A stretch of DNA of 51,290 nt from CAXPZW01 sp049594615. Lineage in GTDB: Bacteria > Bacteroidota > Bacteroidia > Flavobacteriales_D > Sanyastnellaceae. The DNA lies in NCBI GenBank assembly GCA_049594615.1, contig JBMYJR010000015.1, positions 1-51,290 on the forward strand, given 5' to 3'. Shown here one piece after another: positions 42,683-51,290 of this stretch. Position 1 is the first letter of the stretch, and each line of letters opens with the position of its first letter. The notes beneath the pieces were generated by a model. The model worked only from the letters and a program-made list of their open reading frames with translations, was not told the origin of the DNA and searched no databases. A program made the translations under genes and the position numbers.

Positions 42683-44224
42683 CTCTTCCCCGTTTTTATT
42701 CAACAGGTGGTATTCCATGAAGGTCACTGTCGAGGAGGGCTCGATGGCCAGCTTTACCCCGTACTTCTTGCGCCAATCGCGCACGATGCTCTTGCGGAAT
42801 CCTTTGGGTTTGGTGACAAACGCCTCCACCATGGGGTGCAGCACCAAGGTCATTTCCTTGTGGCCGTCTTCGGCCAAGGAGTTGATGGTGTATTCGATGT
42901 TGTCGACCATGAGTACCGGAGCGCTGATGGTGCCCTTGCCATCACACGACGGGCATTTCTCGGCGGTGGTAATGTTGGTCACAGGACGCACGCGCTGGCG
43001 CGTGACCTCCACCACTCCAAAGCGGCTCGGAGGCAAGATGTTGTGCTTGGCACGGTCGTTCTCCATGGCCTTCTTCATGGCCTCAAACAGCTTGCGCTGG
43101 TTGCTGCGGTCCTGCATGTCAATGAAATCGATGGCGATGATGCCACCCATATCACGCAAACGCAGGATGCGCGCGATTTCCTCGGCGCACTCCAGGTTGG
43201 TTTGCAGGGCGTTTTCTTCCTGACTTTTGACACCACCTTTACGTCCACCGCTGTTCACGTCAATCACGTGCATGGCCTCGGTATGTTCCACAATCAAATA
43301 GGCACCTGACTTCAGGTTTACCTGCTTGCCAAAACACGCCTTGATCTGGCGGTGAATGCGGAAGGTGTCGAAGATGTCCTTGACCTTGTGGTACTTGACG
43401 ATGTTCTCCTTTTCCGGCGCGTTGTTGCGCAGGTATTCGCGGATTTCATCGGCCAAGGGTGCGTCGTTGACGTGGATGGTCTTGAATTCTGGGGTGATCA
43501 TGTCACGAAGCACCGCGGAGGTCTTGTCGATCTCTCCCAACACGCGCATGGGCGGCTTGGAGGTTTTGAGCTTCTGGAACATTTCTTCCCAGCGAGACAT
43601 CAAGTCGCGCAGGTCGCTGTCGAGTTCAGCCACTTTCTTGTTCTCGGCCACAGTGCGCACAATGACGCCAAAGTTCTGCGGACGGATGCTCTGGATCAGA
43701 CGTTTCAGGCGTGCGCGCTCTTCGTCACTGGTGATCTTTTGAGAAAGGGAAATCTTATTGGAAAACGGCACCAACACCACATAACGCCCGGGCAAGGTCA
43801 ACTCCGAGGTCAAACGGGGACCTTTTTGGCTGATGGGCTCTTTGGCCACCTGCACCAGGATGTTCTGGCTGCTGTTGAGTACGTCTCGGATCTTGCCGTT
43901 TTTGTTGATGTCTTTGGCACATCGGAAATCGGCGAGCGAAGATGTCTTTTGCTTGCCCTGCAACACGCGCTTGGTCCACACCGCGAGCGACTGGTACTGT
44001 GGACCGAGGTCCAAGTAATGCAGGAATGCATCTTTTTCGTAGCCGACGTTCACAAACGCGGCGTTCAGGTTGGGGAGCACCTTCCGGATTTTCCCCAGGT
44101 ATATGTCTCCGACGGCAAACTCGCCACCCCCCGTTTCTTCGTGGAGTTCGACGAGCCTGCGGTCGTGTGTAAGTGCAATCCGGTTGCCCTTGGGCCCCGA
44201 ATCGATGATCAATTCTGCTGTCAC
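42671..44224 (-). CDS. rng: Ribonuclease G/E family RNase
   Basis: This endoribonuclease processes rRNA and mRNA. The 517-residue protein has an N-terminal S1 domain (VGDIYLGKIRKVLPNLNAAFVNVG, about 37-60). It then has the catalytic domain with HVIDVNSGG and IIAIDFIDM (Asp residues that hold magnesium), and the zinc-link CPSCDGKG. It is the RNase G length, without the large E. coli RNase E tail. The start is GTG at 44224. It follows the small basic-protein gene by 115 bases. Confidence 0.93.
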   Translation of the reverse strand: MTAELIIDSGPKGNRIALTHDRRLVELHEETGGGEFAVGDIYLGKIRKVLPNLNAAFVNVGYEKDAFLHYLDLGPQYQSLAVWTKRVLQGKQKTSSLADFRCAKDINKNGKIRDVLNSSQNILVQVAKEPISQKGPRLTSELTLPGRYVVLVPFSNKISLSQKITSDEERARLKRLIQSIRPQNFGVIVRTVAENKKVAELDSDLRDLMSRWEEMFQKLKTSKPPMRVLGEIDKTSAVLRDMITPEFKTIHVNDAPLADEIREYLRNNAPEKENIVKYHKVKDIFDTFRIHRQIKACFGKQVNLKSGAYLIVEHTEAMHVIDVNSGGRKGGVKSQEENALQTNLECAEEIARILRLRDMGGIIAIDFIDMQDRSNQRKLFEAMKKAMENDRAKHNILPPSRFGVVEVTRQRVRPVTNITTAEKCPSCDGKGTISAPVLMVDNIEYTINSLAEDGHKEMTLVLHPMVEAFVTKPKGFRKSIVRDWRKKYGVKLAIEPSSTVTFMEYHLLNKNGEELSV

Positions 44225-44339
44225 CTCTCTTGCTTCTCTAATGAATGATAACCGGGCACACCAATCTCAGGGAGGTTGGGTAACCACAGCCAGGCAAGGG
44301 AGTCGGAATTAGGAATATGGAATGGGAGGAAGAGGAGAA

Positions 44340-44432
44340 TTACTTCTTCTTCTTGTGACGGTTCTTACGCAAACGCTTCTTGCGCTTGTGGGTAGCCATC
44401 TTATGTCGCTTACGCTTCTTACCACTAGGCAT
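44340..44432 (-). CDS. 30-residue very basic protein, candidate small ribosomal protein
   Basis: The 30-residue product is MPSGKKRKRHKMATHKRK followed by KRLRKNRHKKKK: two-thirds Lys, Arg or His. I recall conserved Bacteroidota proteins of this type, resembling the AURKAIP1/COX24 (bS22-like) small-subunit peptide. Exact family placement is not certain. A purine-rich GAGGAG lies only two bases before the ATG, which is unusually close. It sits between the TPR gene and rng. Confidence 0.7.
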   Translation of the reverse strand: MPSGKKRKRHKMATHKRKKRLRKNRHKKKK

Positions 44433-44449
44433 AGCTCCTCATTTAATAG

Positions 44450-45025
44450 TTACTGACTCAGTTTTTTTATTGCTGCTTCCACCGCGCCTTTGACCTGAGG
44501 GTCGCCCGCAAGGGGAAGAAACTCTTCATAAACAACAAGCGCTTGAACGGTATCACCGAGGTGTTCGAGGGCCGCTGCTTCGAAGAACAGGGCATCGTTC
44601 AACTCGGGATCCACCTCGCGTGCCTTCTTGGCGCACTCCAACGACTGATCAAACTGTCGTTGGCTGAGGTACAAGCCGCTTAATTCAAACCACACTTCGG
44701 CGCGTTCGGGGTCAATGTCCACCACGTTTTGAAAACGCTGGGTGGCTTTGTCCATCTGGCCGCTTTGCACGGCGAACTTGCCGAGGTAGAACTGTGCCTG
44801 GGCACTCTCCGGGTGCGAATCTGCGTAATCACGCAATCGCAGGATCCCTTGCATGGGTGCCTCCCCGAGGTTGAGCGAGAGCATGATTTGCTCGAGCTCG
44901 GGCTCCTCACGGAGTTGCGCTTGGGCCTCCTTGGCACTGGGGGGCAACTTGGGCATGATGAACAGAACTGCGGCTATGCCGAGTGCTGCGAATACCACGA
45001 TGCTCTTCAGTGTCTTGGGCTGCAT
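44450..45025 (-). CDS. TPR-repeat protein with an N-terminal membrane anchor
   Basis: The 191-residue product has a hydrophobic span at about residues 9-25 and then tetratricopeptide repeats between about residues 60 and 175 (AQFYLGKFAVQSGQMDKATQRFQNVVDIDPE, AEVWFELSGLYLSQRQFDQSLECAKKAREVDPE and a third). Such proteins act as scaffolds; no partner is obvious. It starts eight bases after the HU stop and is likely co-transcribed with HU, the small basic protein and rng. Confidence 0.82.
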   Translation of the reverse strand: MQPKTLKSIVVFAALGIAAVLFIMPKLPPSAKEAQAQLREEPELEQIMLSLNLGEAPMQGILRLRDYADSHPESAQAQFYLGKFAVQSGQMDKATQRFQNVVDIDPERAEVWFELSGLYLSQRQFDQSLECAKKAREVDPELNDALFFEAAALEHLGDTVQALVVYEEFLPLAGDPQVKGAVEAAIKKLSQ

Positions 45026-45033
45026 GCGCTGGG

Positions 45034-45327
45034 TCAGTCTTCTACCTTCACATTGTCCTTCACGCGGTCTACAAATACTTTCGCAGGCTTGAATGAAGGA
45101 ATGTAGTGTGCCGGAATCACAATCGTGGTGTTTTTCAAGATGTTGCGCCCGGTTTTTTGAGCACGCTTCTTGACCACGAAGCTTCCGAATCCTCTCAGGT
45201 ACACGTTTTCACCGTTTTCCAGTGATCCGCGAATGGCGCTCATGAAGGCCTCGACAGTGGTCTGTACGTCTACCTTCTCGATGCCTGTTTTCTCGGCGAT
45301 TTGATTTACAATGTCTGCTTTGGTCAT
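45034..45327 (-). CDS. HU/IHF-family DNA-binding protein
   Basis: The 97-residue product starts MTKADIVNQIAEKTGIEK at 45327, the usual HU start; the frame extends ten codons further without coding character. The DNA-bending arm contains LRGFGSFVVKKR, and the C-terminal half reads IVIPAHYIPSFKPAK. HU compacts the chromosome. Two TAnnTTTG boxes lie upstream. Confidence 0.93.
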   Translation of the reverse strand: MTKADIVNQIAEKTGIEKVDVQTTVEAFMSAIRGSLENGENVYLRGFGSFVVKKRAQKTGRNILKNTTIVIPAHYIPSFKPAKVFVDRVKDNVKVED

Positions 45328-45354
45328 ATCTTCCTCGATTGCTATGTTCCGTAG

Positions 45355-45403
45355 CAAATGTACCTTTAAGGGGCCGCAAAGATAGTTCTTTCTCTGTTAA
45401 CAA
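45355..45403 (-). promoter_or_regulatory. Candidate promoters for the HU operon
   Basis: On the minus strand TATCTTTG (45377-45384, TTG 16 bases upstream at 45401-45403) and TACATTTG (45355-45362) both match TAnnTTTG. Starts would lie about 43 and 21 bases before the HU ATG, so two tandem promoters are plausible. Confidence 0.5.
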
Positions 45404-45436
45404 TTTCTTTTGCGACTCCTTTGTGTGAACCCCTGA

Positions 45437-46507
45437 ATGACCATGCTTAACGCCCCGGCGCTCACCTCTTGGTACGACACCCATAAACGCGACCTTCCCT
45501 GGCGCCACACCACCGATCCATACCGCATCTGGTTGTCGGAGATCATCCTGCAGCAAACCCGCGTGGATCAAGGGATGAAGTACTACCACGCTTTCGTTGA
45601 CCGCTTCCCTGACGTGCTGGCGTTGGCCGCTGCAGACGAGCAGCTCGTGCTTCGCACGTGGCAAGGGTTGGGCTACTACTCCCGCGCCCGAAACCTGCAC
45701 GCAGCCGCCCAACATATCGCCGAAAATTTAAACGGTACATTTCCAAATACTTACCCTGACATCATTCAATTGAAAGGGGTGGGGCCCTACACCGCTGCTG
45801 CCATTGCCTCGTTCGCCTTTGGAGAAGCGACACCAGTGGTGGACGGCAACGTGCAACGGGTCATCAGCCGCTTTCGCGCCTTGGACATTGAGGTAGACAC
45901 GCGCGCAGGACACCAAGCCATATTGGATGTGCTCACACCAGCCATCGGCACCGTGGACCCGGCCACCTTCAACCAGGCCATCATGGAATTGGGCGCCACC
46001 GTTTGCACCCCCAAGAAACCGGCGTGCGCCACTTGCCCATTGCACGCCAACTGCACCGCCGGTCCTGCCGGCACCTGGGCCGAGTTCCCCAAAAAGAAAG
46101 GCAAGACCAACGTGGTGGACCGCTGGCTGGATTGCTTCCTGTTCGCCTCCGAAACCCACGTGATACTGCGCAAGCGCGACGCCTCGGGCATTTGGAAGAA
46201 CATGTACGACTTCCCCACCGCAGAATTTGACGCAGCTCCCACACTTGAGGCCACCCAAACCGCGTTCGCCGAACTCTTCCCGGCGATGAACGGGAACCAA
46301 CTGGCAGCCATCGCCAAGACCAAACACGTACTCAGTCACAGGCGTTTGCACGTCACCTTGTACCGGGTCCACACCTCAGAACCAGCCGCCGCGCAAGGGG
46401 ATGATTTGCATTGGATTGCGCGCACCCGACTGGACGACTATCCACTGCCCCGACTGGTCGATCGGCTGTTGGAAAATTGGCACTCTGAGCCCGGCCTGTT
46501 CGGGTAG
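45437..46507 (+). CDS. mutY: Adenine DNA glycosylase MutY
   Basis: MutY removes adenine paired with 8-oxoguanine. The 356-residue product shows the helix-hairpin-helix LKGVGPYTAAAI, the catalytic Asp in VVDGNVQRVISR and the catalytic Glu in EIILQQTRVD. The iron-sulfur Cys set is CTPKKPACATCPLHANC (C-x6-C-x2-C-x5-C). The C-terminal NUDIX-like domain recognises the oxidised base. It starts at the ATG at 45437; a second start is six bases later. It leads into ssb-gldE-gldD, an order known from gliding Bacteroidota. Confidence 0.95.
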   Translation: MTMLNAPALTSWYDTHKRDLPWRHTTDPYRIWLSEIILQQTRVDQGMKYYHAFVDRFPDVLALAAADEQLVLRTWQGLGYYSRARNLHAAAQHIAENLNGTFPNTYPDIIQLKGVGPYTAAAIASFAFGEATPVVDGNVQRVISRFRALDIEVDTRAGHQAILDVLTPAIGTVDPATFNQAIMELGATVCTPKKPACATCPLHANCTAGPAGTWAEFPKKKGKTNVVDRWLDCFLFASETHVILRKRDASGIWKNMYDFPTAEFDAAPTLEATQTAFAELFPAMNGNQLAAIAKTKHVLSHRRLHVTLYRVHTSEPAAAQGDDLHWIARTRLDDYPLPRLVDRLLENWHSEPGLFG

Positions 46508-46547
46508 AAACTGCGACTTTTGCAGTACATTCAACCAAAAGAATACC

Positions 46548-47000
46548 ATGGCCGGAAGCGTCAACAAAGTCATCCTCATCGGCAACCTCGGTAACGATCC
46601 CGAAGTCAAATACTTCGACGACGAGAGCTGCATTGCCAACCTCAGCCTCGCCACCAACCGCCGGTACAAAAACCGCGCGGGTGAGCAAATTGACGAGACC
46701 GAATGGCACCGCGTGGTGCTGCGCACCGGCCTGGCCAAGGTGGCCGAGAAGTACCTCAAGCGCGGCGACAGCTGCTACATTGAAGGGCGCCTGCGCACCC
46801 GCAAATGGACCGATCAAACCGGCAACGACCGCTACACCACCGAAATCATCGCCGAGGAAATGACCATGCTTGGAGGCCGCGGCGACGGGGCTCCCGCACC
46901 GCGTCCTGCGGCCCAGCCTTCGCAGTCGATGCCGGCTTCGGGCGCGAGTGGGGCGTCAACCCATCCCCAGCCTTCGGGCGACGATGACCTGCCGTTCTAG
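46548..47000 (+). CDS. ssb: Single-stranded DNA-binding protein
   Basis: The 150-residue product starts MAGSVNKVILIGNLGNDPEVK and has the OB fold with the family block EWHRVVLRTGLAKVAEKYLKRGD, a Gly/Ala/Pro/Ser-rich linker and the acidic partner-binding tip DDDLPF. The ATG at 46548 is the family start. It lies 40 bases after mutY. Confidence 0.96.
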   Translation: MAGSVNKVILIGNLGNDPEVKYFDDESCIANLSLATNRRYKNRAGEQIDETEWHRVVLRTGLAKVAEKYLKRGDSCYIEGRLRTRKWTDQTGNDRYTTEIIAEEMTMLGGRGDGAPAPRPAAQPSQSMPASGASGASTHPQPSGDDDLPF

Positions 47001-47029
47001 GGCACCAGCGTTGAACCAAAGCCCCCATT

Positions 47030-48382
47030 TTGGACCCTGCCAGTAGCCTTACCGCTCTTCCACTCTTGCAAAGCGCCAACTCCACCGGAGAATGGCTATT
47101 TGCGCTTTTGGTGATGCTCGTATTGATCGTAGTCAGCGCCATGTTCTCGGGCTCAGAGGTGGCCTTCTTCTCGCTCAACATTGCCGACCTCGACGAAATC
47201 GAAGAAGCCGGCGACCGCAACGGCCAGCGCGTGATCGAACTGCTGCGCGACCCCGACCGCGAAACCGCCTCCAAACGGCTGTTGGCCACCATCCTGATCG
47301 CCAACAACTTCGTCAACATCGCCATCATTTTGATTTCCACCTTCGTGGCCAACTCACTGCTAACAGGGGTAAGTGAGACCCTAAAGCTGATCATCAACAT
47401 CGGTGTGGTGACCTTCATCATCGTATTCTTTGGCGAGGTGATTCCCAAAGTGTACGCCACCATCAACAACCGCGCAATGGCGCGCACCATGTCGTTGCCA
47501 CTGATGGTAACCAGCAAAGTGTTCGCCATCCCGGCCGGGCTGCTGCTGCGCTCCACCAACTTCATCGACCGCCGTCTGGAGCGCCGCCAAGGCAAGGCCG
47601 TCTCGGTGGGTGAGTTGGAGCAAGCCCTCGAGCTCACCCAAGACGACGAGCGCACCGATGAACAGCAAAAAATCCTCTCGGGCATCGTCAGCTTTGGCTC
47701 CACCGACGTCAAGCAAATCATGACCAGTCGGTTGGACCTGATTTCGGCGAGCCTCGAAACACCCTTTGCCGAATTGCTGGAAATCATCCGCTCCTCAGGA
47801 TTCTCGCGCATTCCGGTGTGTGAATCAAGCCTGGATGAAATCGTAGGCATCCTGTATGTCAAGGACCTCATCTCCCACCTGTCCACCGATGACTTTGCGT
47901 GGCAAGACCTGATACGCAGCCCCTTCTTCGTGCCTGAAATGAAGAAGATCGACGACTTGCTGCAGGAGTTCCGCACCAAGAAGATCCACATGGCCATTGT
48001 GGTGGACGAGTACGGCGGCACCTCGGGCCTGATCACCTTGGAAGACATCATCGAAGAAATCGTGGGCGAAATCGCCGATGAGTTCGACGACGAAGACCTG
48101 CACTACTCCAAACTCGACGACCTCAATTATGTGTTTGAAGGCAAAACACCGCTGATTGACATCTACCGCATACTGGACATCGACGGTGCACCGTTTGAAG
48201 AGACGAAAGGCGAAAGCGATACCCTCGCCGGTTTTGTGATTGAACACGCCGGCAAGATTCCACTCAAGGGCGAGCGCATCCAATTCTTGCACTACACCTT
48301 TACCGTGGACGCCGCCGACCGCCGCAAAGTCAAACGCATCAAACTCACCATCAACCCCGACGATGAACTCCTCGAAGATTAG
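47030..48382 (+). CDS. gldE: GldE, HlyC/CorC-family membrane protein of the gliding / T9SS locus
   Basis: The 450-residue product has an N-terminal CNNM/DUF21 membrane domain with about three or four spans (VSAMFSGSEVAFFSLN and following). A pair of CBS domains comes next (from SGIVSFGSTDVKQIMTSR and VCESSLDEIVGILYVKD), followed by a CorC/HlyC C-terminal domain (VVDEYGGTSGLITLEDIIEEIVGEI). The start is TTG at 47030 (MDPASSL), the only reasonable one. GldE works with GldD in gliding motility, and in Bacteroidota it sits next to it as here. Its exact biochemical role is not clear. Confidence 0.9.
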   Translation: MDPASSLTALPLLQSANSTGEWLFALLVMLVLIVVSAMFSGSEVAFFSLNIADLDEIEEAGDRNGQRVIELLRDPDRETASKRLLATILIANNFVNIAIILISTFVANSLLTGVSETLKLIINIGVVTFIIVFFGEVIPKVYATINNRAMARTMSLPLMVTSKVFAIPAGLLLRSTNFIDRRLERRQGKAVSVGELEQALELTQDDERTDEQQKILSGIVSFGSTDVKQIMTSRLDLISASLETPFAELLEIIRSSGFSRIPVCESSLDEIVGILYVKDLISHLSTDDFAWQDLIRSPFFVPEMKKIDDLLQEFRTKKIHMAIVVDEYGGTSGLITLEDIIEEIVGEIADEFDDEDLHYSKLDDLNYVFEGKTPLIDIYRILDIDGAPFEETKGESDTLAGFVIEHAGKIPLKGERIQFLHYTFTVDAADRRKVKRIKLTINPDDELLED

Positions 48383-48938
48383 CGCCCTGCTCGCCGGATT
48401 GCTGTTGGTGGTTGTGGGGTGCAGTGACACGGCCATCCCCAAACCGCGCGGCTACTTCCGCATTGATCTCGTCGACCATACCTACCGCGAGTTTGCCTCG
48501 GATTGCCCTTTTGTGCTGCCCATCGCCGAAAAAACCTTTGTCCAACGCGAACCCGGCGCCCAAAACGGCTGCTGGTTCAACCTGGTCTACCCCCAACACA
48601 AAGCCAAGGTGCACTTCACCTACACACCCATCAACGGCGATTTGGACCGCTTGGTGAACGACGCCTACGGTTTGGCTTTTGAACACGAAGTCAAGGCCGA
48701 CGCCATCCGACGCTCGGTCATCGACGACCCCGAGCGCGGCACATATGGTCTCATCTACGACCTGAAAGGCCACGTGGCCACTCCACTGCAGTTCTACCTC
48801 ACCGACAGCACCCAGCATTTCTTGCGCGGAGCGCTGTATTTCAACCACCGCCCCAACCCCGACTCGTTGGCCCCGGTCCAAGAGTGGATCCGCCAGGACA
48901 TGCTGCACCTCATTGAACACATGACTTGGGTCCCGTGA
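48363..48938 (+). CDS. gldD: GldD, gliding motility lipoprotein
   Basis: The 191-residue lipoprotein has the lipobox VVVGC-20. The conserved GldD opening PKPRGYFRIDL follows, then YREFASDCPFVLP and the CWFNLVYPQHKAKVHFTY block. GldD is needed for type IX secretion and gliding. Its start overlaps the gldE end by 20 bases. Its TGA overlaps the GTG of coaX (GTGA). Confidence 0.93.
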   Translation: MNSSKISALLAGLLLVVVGCSDTAIPKPRGYFRIDLVDHTYREFASDCPFVLPIAEKTFVQREPGAQNGCWFNLVYPQHKAKVHFTYTPINGDLDRLVNDAYGLAFEHEVKADAIRRSVIDDPERGTYGLIYDLKGHVATPLQFYLTDSTQHFLRGALYFNHRPNPDSLAPVQEWIRQDMLHLIEHMTWVP

Positions 48939-49675
48939 GCAGCCATGGCAAACACCTGATTTTCGACGCGGGCAACACCGTGCTCAAAGCGGCCCGGTTT
49001 GAAGGCAGCACCTTGTTGGACGTCACCCGCATCGACTACACCGCTCTGGAGGAGGGACTGGCTCCGCTGCGCTCTTGGGGTGCAGAGGCGGCCCTCCTCA
49101 GCTCGGTCTCGCACCTCACCGCAGCGCAACTCTCACCATGGTTAGACCTGGAGGTGTTGGACTTCAACGCCTCCACCCCCATGCCCATCCGTCACGTGTA
49201 CAACACTCCAGCCACCGTGGGCGCGGACCGCTTGGCCAATGCCTGCGGCGGAGCGGCGTTGCATCCCGGCAAACACCAATTGATCATCGATATCGGCACC
49301 TGCATTACCTCGGACTTGCTGGAAGCCGGAGAGGTGTTTCACGGCGGGGCCATCTCTCCGGGCATTCGCCTGCGCAGCGCGGCCATGCACCAATACACCG
49401 CCCGCTTACCCCAGGTGCAGGTAGACGGCGATGTTCCGCACACCGGACGATCTACCGCCGAAAGCCTGCAATCGGGCATCTACTATGGCATCTTGGATGA
49501 AATCCGCGGTAGAGCTGCACGGTACCAAGAAAAATTTCCCGATCTGGTTGTAGTCATTACCGGGGGGGATTCCGTCTATTTTGAGAAGGGACTGGAATGT
49601 CCCATTTTTGCACACCCAAATTTGACCCTTGTTGGCCTGCATGAAATCCTGTGTACACAACTGGAAAGCCGCTAG
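48935..49675 (+). CDS. coaX: Type III pantothenate kinase
   Basis: The enzyme phosphorylates pantothenate, the first step of coenzyme A synthesis, and needs a monovalent cation. The 246-residue product has DAGNTVLKAARFE, TVGADRLANACGG and DIGTCITSDLL, the three motifs of the family. The GTG at 48935 (VSSHGKHLIFDAGN) overlaps the gldD stop by four bases; this is better than the TTG three codons earlier. It overlaps the following gene by 35 bases. Confidence 0.92.
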   Translation: MSSHGKHLIFDAGNTVLKAARFEGSTLLDVTRIDYTALEEGLAPLRSWGAEAALLSSVSHLTAAQLSPWLDLEVLDFNASTPMPIRHVYNTPATVGADRLANACGGAALHPGKHQLIIDIGTCITSDLLEAGEVFHGGAISPGIRLRSAAMHQYTARLPQVQVDGDVPHTGRSTAESLQSGIYYGILDEIRGRAARYQEKFPDLVVVITGGDSVYFEKGLECPIFAHPNLTLVGLHEILCTQLESR

Positions 49676-51047
49676 TTGGACCCTCCTGTTTTGGTGCGTC
49701 CTGCTGGGAGCGCAGGCGCAAGTAGCCAGCCTTTCCCCATACTCTCGTTTTGCCCTCGGCGAACTGCAGTCTGCCGGAACCACTGCGCAGCGCGGATTTG
49801 GAGGCATCACTGCCGTAGATGCCAGCCGTTTTTCGGTCAACGGCAACAACCCGGCTTCTTACTCCTACTTGTTCCGTACGGCATACAACCTGGACATCCG
49901 CGCCACCCGCCTTTCGGTGGACGATGGCAACGAGCAAGTGGCCCTGTATGGCGGCACACTGAACTCGGCACAGTTTGGGTTCAAGCGCCAAGGCTCCAAA
50001 TGGGGCTACGGTTTGGGGCTGCGTCCTTACAGCAGCTCGGGCTATGAGATTACCATCAAGGAAAAATTGGAGGATGTGGGCGATGTGCGCTACACCTACA
50101 CCGGCGATGGCGGATTTAACCAAGCCCACGCGGGTGTCTCACGCGCATTTGGCATAAAGGGCAAATCCGGCCTCTTGGAAAGTACCGCAGAAGGCGACAC
50201 ATTGGCCCCCATGCACACCCTCAGCTTTGGTGTCAACCTGGACTACATCTTTGGCCAATTGGCAACCACCCGCCGCGTCCTGTATACCGAACCGGGTTAC
50301 TACGACACACGCATCCAGAACAAGACCAACATGCAAACCCTGAGTGCCACTGCGGGTGTCTTGGCGTTGTTTCAGTTGAAATCTGCGAACAAGGCGCTGG
50401 GTGCACATACCGATCTATTGGTGGGCGCTACCTACTCCCTCGAACGCGACGCAGCAGCGACATATTCCGTGTTGAATGAGTCCATCTTCAGCACCGGAGG
50501 TTCTGAGCTTGTAACCGATACCGCTGCTTACCAACCCAACATCGCCGGCACCATGACCATGCCAGCGCGCTTCACCGCAGGATTGGCACTGGTCCATCAG
50601 GACAGCAAAGAGCGCACATGGACCTTGGCAGCTGACATCAAAATGCAAGATTGGACGGCATTCAGTACCGACTTTGACCTGCTCAGTGAGGTGACTGAAC
50701 TGCAACAATACCACGAGTTGTCGTTTGGTATTTCGGTGAACCCCGCGCTGTTGAGCGAAAACACCGGCGCCTTGCAGCGCGGGACCTACCGCCTAGGCTT
50801 CCGCACCGCCGATTCCTACATCTCGGTGCGCGACAACCCGATTTCGGAGTGGGCGCTGACTGGTGGTTTTACCCTGCCAATTTCCAAATCGAATTCAACC
50901 AGCATGTTCCACTTTGGCATAGAGTTTGGCTCTCGTGGAACCACAGCAAACAATTTGGTCCAAGAGCACTTCCTTCACACGTTTGCCGGATTCAGCTTTT
51001 CGCCTGTCCGCAGCAACCAATGGTTTGTTGAACGCAAGTATGATTAA
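49641..51047 (+). CDS. Outer-membrane beta-barrel protein of unknown function
   Basis: The 468-residue product has a signal peptide (cut near AQAQ) and then the opening SPYSRFALGELQSAGTTAQR and GFGGITAVDASRFSVNGNNPASYSY, found in a family of PorV/FadL-like barrels that sit downstream of coaX in this phylum. Regular beta strands fill the rest and it ends in FVERKYD. It starts at the ATG at 49641, inside the coaX end. The role is unknown; a transport or assembly barrel is likely. Confidence 0.75.
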   Translation: MKSCVHNWKAASWTLLFWCVLLGAQAQVASLSPYSRFALGELQSAGTTAQRGFGGITAVDASRFSVNGNNPASYSYLFRTAYNLDIRATRLSVDDGNEQVALYGGTLNSAQFGFKRQGSKWGYGLGLRPYSSSGYEITIKEKLEDVGDVRYTYTGDGGFNQAHAGVSRAFGIKGKSGLLESTAEGDTLAPMHTLSFGVNLDYIFGQLATTRRVLYTEPGYYDTRIQNKTNMQTLSATAGVLALFQLKSANKALGAHTDLLVGATYSLERDAAATYSVLNESIFSTGGSELVTDTAAYQPNIAGTMTMPARFTAGLALVHQDSKERTWTLAADIKMQDWTAFSTDFDLLSEVTELQQYHELSFGISVNPALLSENTGALQRGTYRLGFRTADSYISVRDNPISEWALTGGFTLPISKSNSTSMFHFGIEFGSRGTTANNLVQEHFLHTFAGFSFSPVRSNQWFVERKYD

Positions 51048-51060
51048 AACAACTGTACCG

Positions 51061-51290
51061 ATGACCACGCGTATTCTAACCTTACTCGCTTTTGTATTCG
51101 CCACCCTGGGCGCCGTTGCCCAAGGAGACACCAAGTACGGCGAAACCGAAGAACAACAGATGGCCTGTAAGGAGGCCCTGCAACTGTACCGCACTTACCG
51201 CGACCAGAAGCTGTACCACGATGCCTACATGTTCTGGCAGCGAGTACTGACCGATTGCCCAGGCAACGTGTCGCAAAACGTGTACATCGA
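51061..51290 (+). CDS. TPR-type exported protein, partial at right edge
   Basis: The first 76 codons of a gene that runs off the window. It has a signal peptide (LLAFVFATLGAVAQ) and then an opening TPR-like helix pair (ACKEALQLYRTYRDQKLYHDAYMFWQRVL). The start may instead be 51040, which overlaps the barrel stop. Bacteroidota proteins at this place are usually long tetratricopeptide-repeat proteins of the cell envelope. Confidence 0.6.
   Translation, partial: MTTRILTLLAFVFATLGAVAQGDTKYGETEEQQMACKEALQLYRTYRDQKLYHDAYMFWQRVLTDCPGNVSQNVYI

Noticed and set aside
46963..48051. Long minus-strand open frame opposite ssb and gldE
   Set aside because: It is antisense to two recognised genes with intact motifs and has a Ser/Arg-rich, motif-free product.

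Overview
The window is a GC-rich chromosomal segment from a Bacteroidota bacterium, most likely a flavobacterium-like lineage. The assignment rests on several independent signs. There is an Alternative Complex III operon (actABCDEF) joined to cytochrome c oxidase genes. There are gliding and type IX secretion (T9SS) genes (porX, gldE, gldD, and a small protein with a T9SS sorting tail). Many leaders carry the Bacteroidota -7 box TAnnTTTG, and Shine-Dalgarno sequences are mostly absent. I see no phage, insertion sequence, CRISPR array, rRNA or plasmid feature; the region reads as core genome with a few uncharacterised membrane-protein genes.

Layout. Positions 1-12444 are almost entirely on the minus strand: an outer-membrane barrel, a helix-hairpin-helix barrel protein, a stand-alone T9SS-tail protein, efp, a small cytochrome pair, hflX, a tightly coupled set of unknown membrane proteins with two tiny overlapping ORFs, a MORN-repeat protein, then rimP-nusA-infB (infB runs off the left edge). 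tRNA-Leu(UAG) and tig follow on the plus strand. A minus-strand ABC ATPase/permease/DUF3299-like lipoprotein operon (14334-16850) comes next. Positions 17135-28935 hold the plus-strand respiratory operon actABCDEF-coxBA, which should move electrons from menaquinol to oxygen. Downstream are ruvB, queG, a small conserved minus-strand gene, trhO, clpP, clpX and mutS. A minus-strand porX-tsaE-ald unit (38111-41343) diverges from an HD phosphohydrolase gene. A second minus unit carries HU, a TPR protein, a 30-residue basic protein and rng. Divergent to it, mutY-ssb-gldE-gldD-coaX-barrel-TPR run to the right edge.

Most notable points. (1) clpP is interrupted by a single in-frame amber codon at 33504-33506, with the catalytic triad intact downstream and an apparently intact clpX next door. 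Other genes here also end in TAG, so a genome-wide recoding is unlikely. (2) At 4519-6473, three four-helix membrane proteins of unknown function are linked through ATGA/GTGA overlaps to ORFs of 43 and 48 codons. (3) Terminator-like hairpins sit between candidate promoters and the start codons of rimP-nusA-infB and of mutS, which suggests leader attenuation. All functions are inferred from reading the translated sequence; no database search was run.
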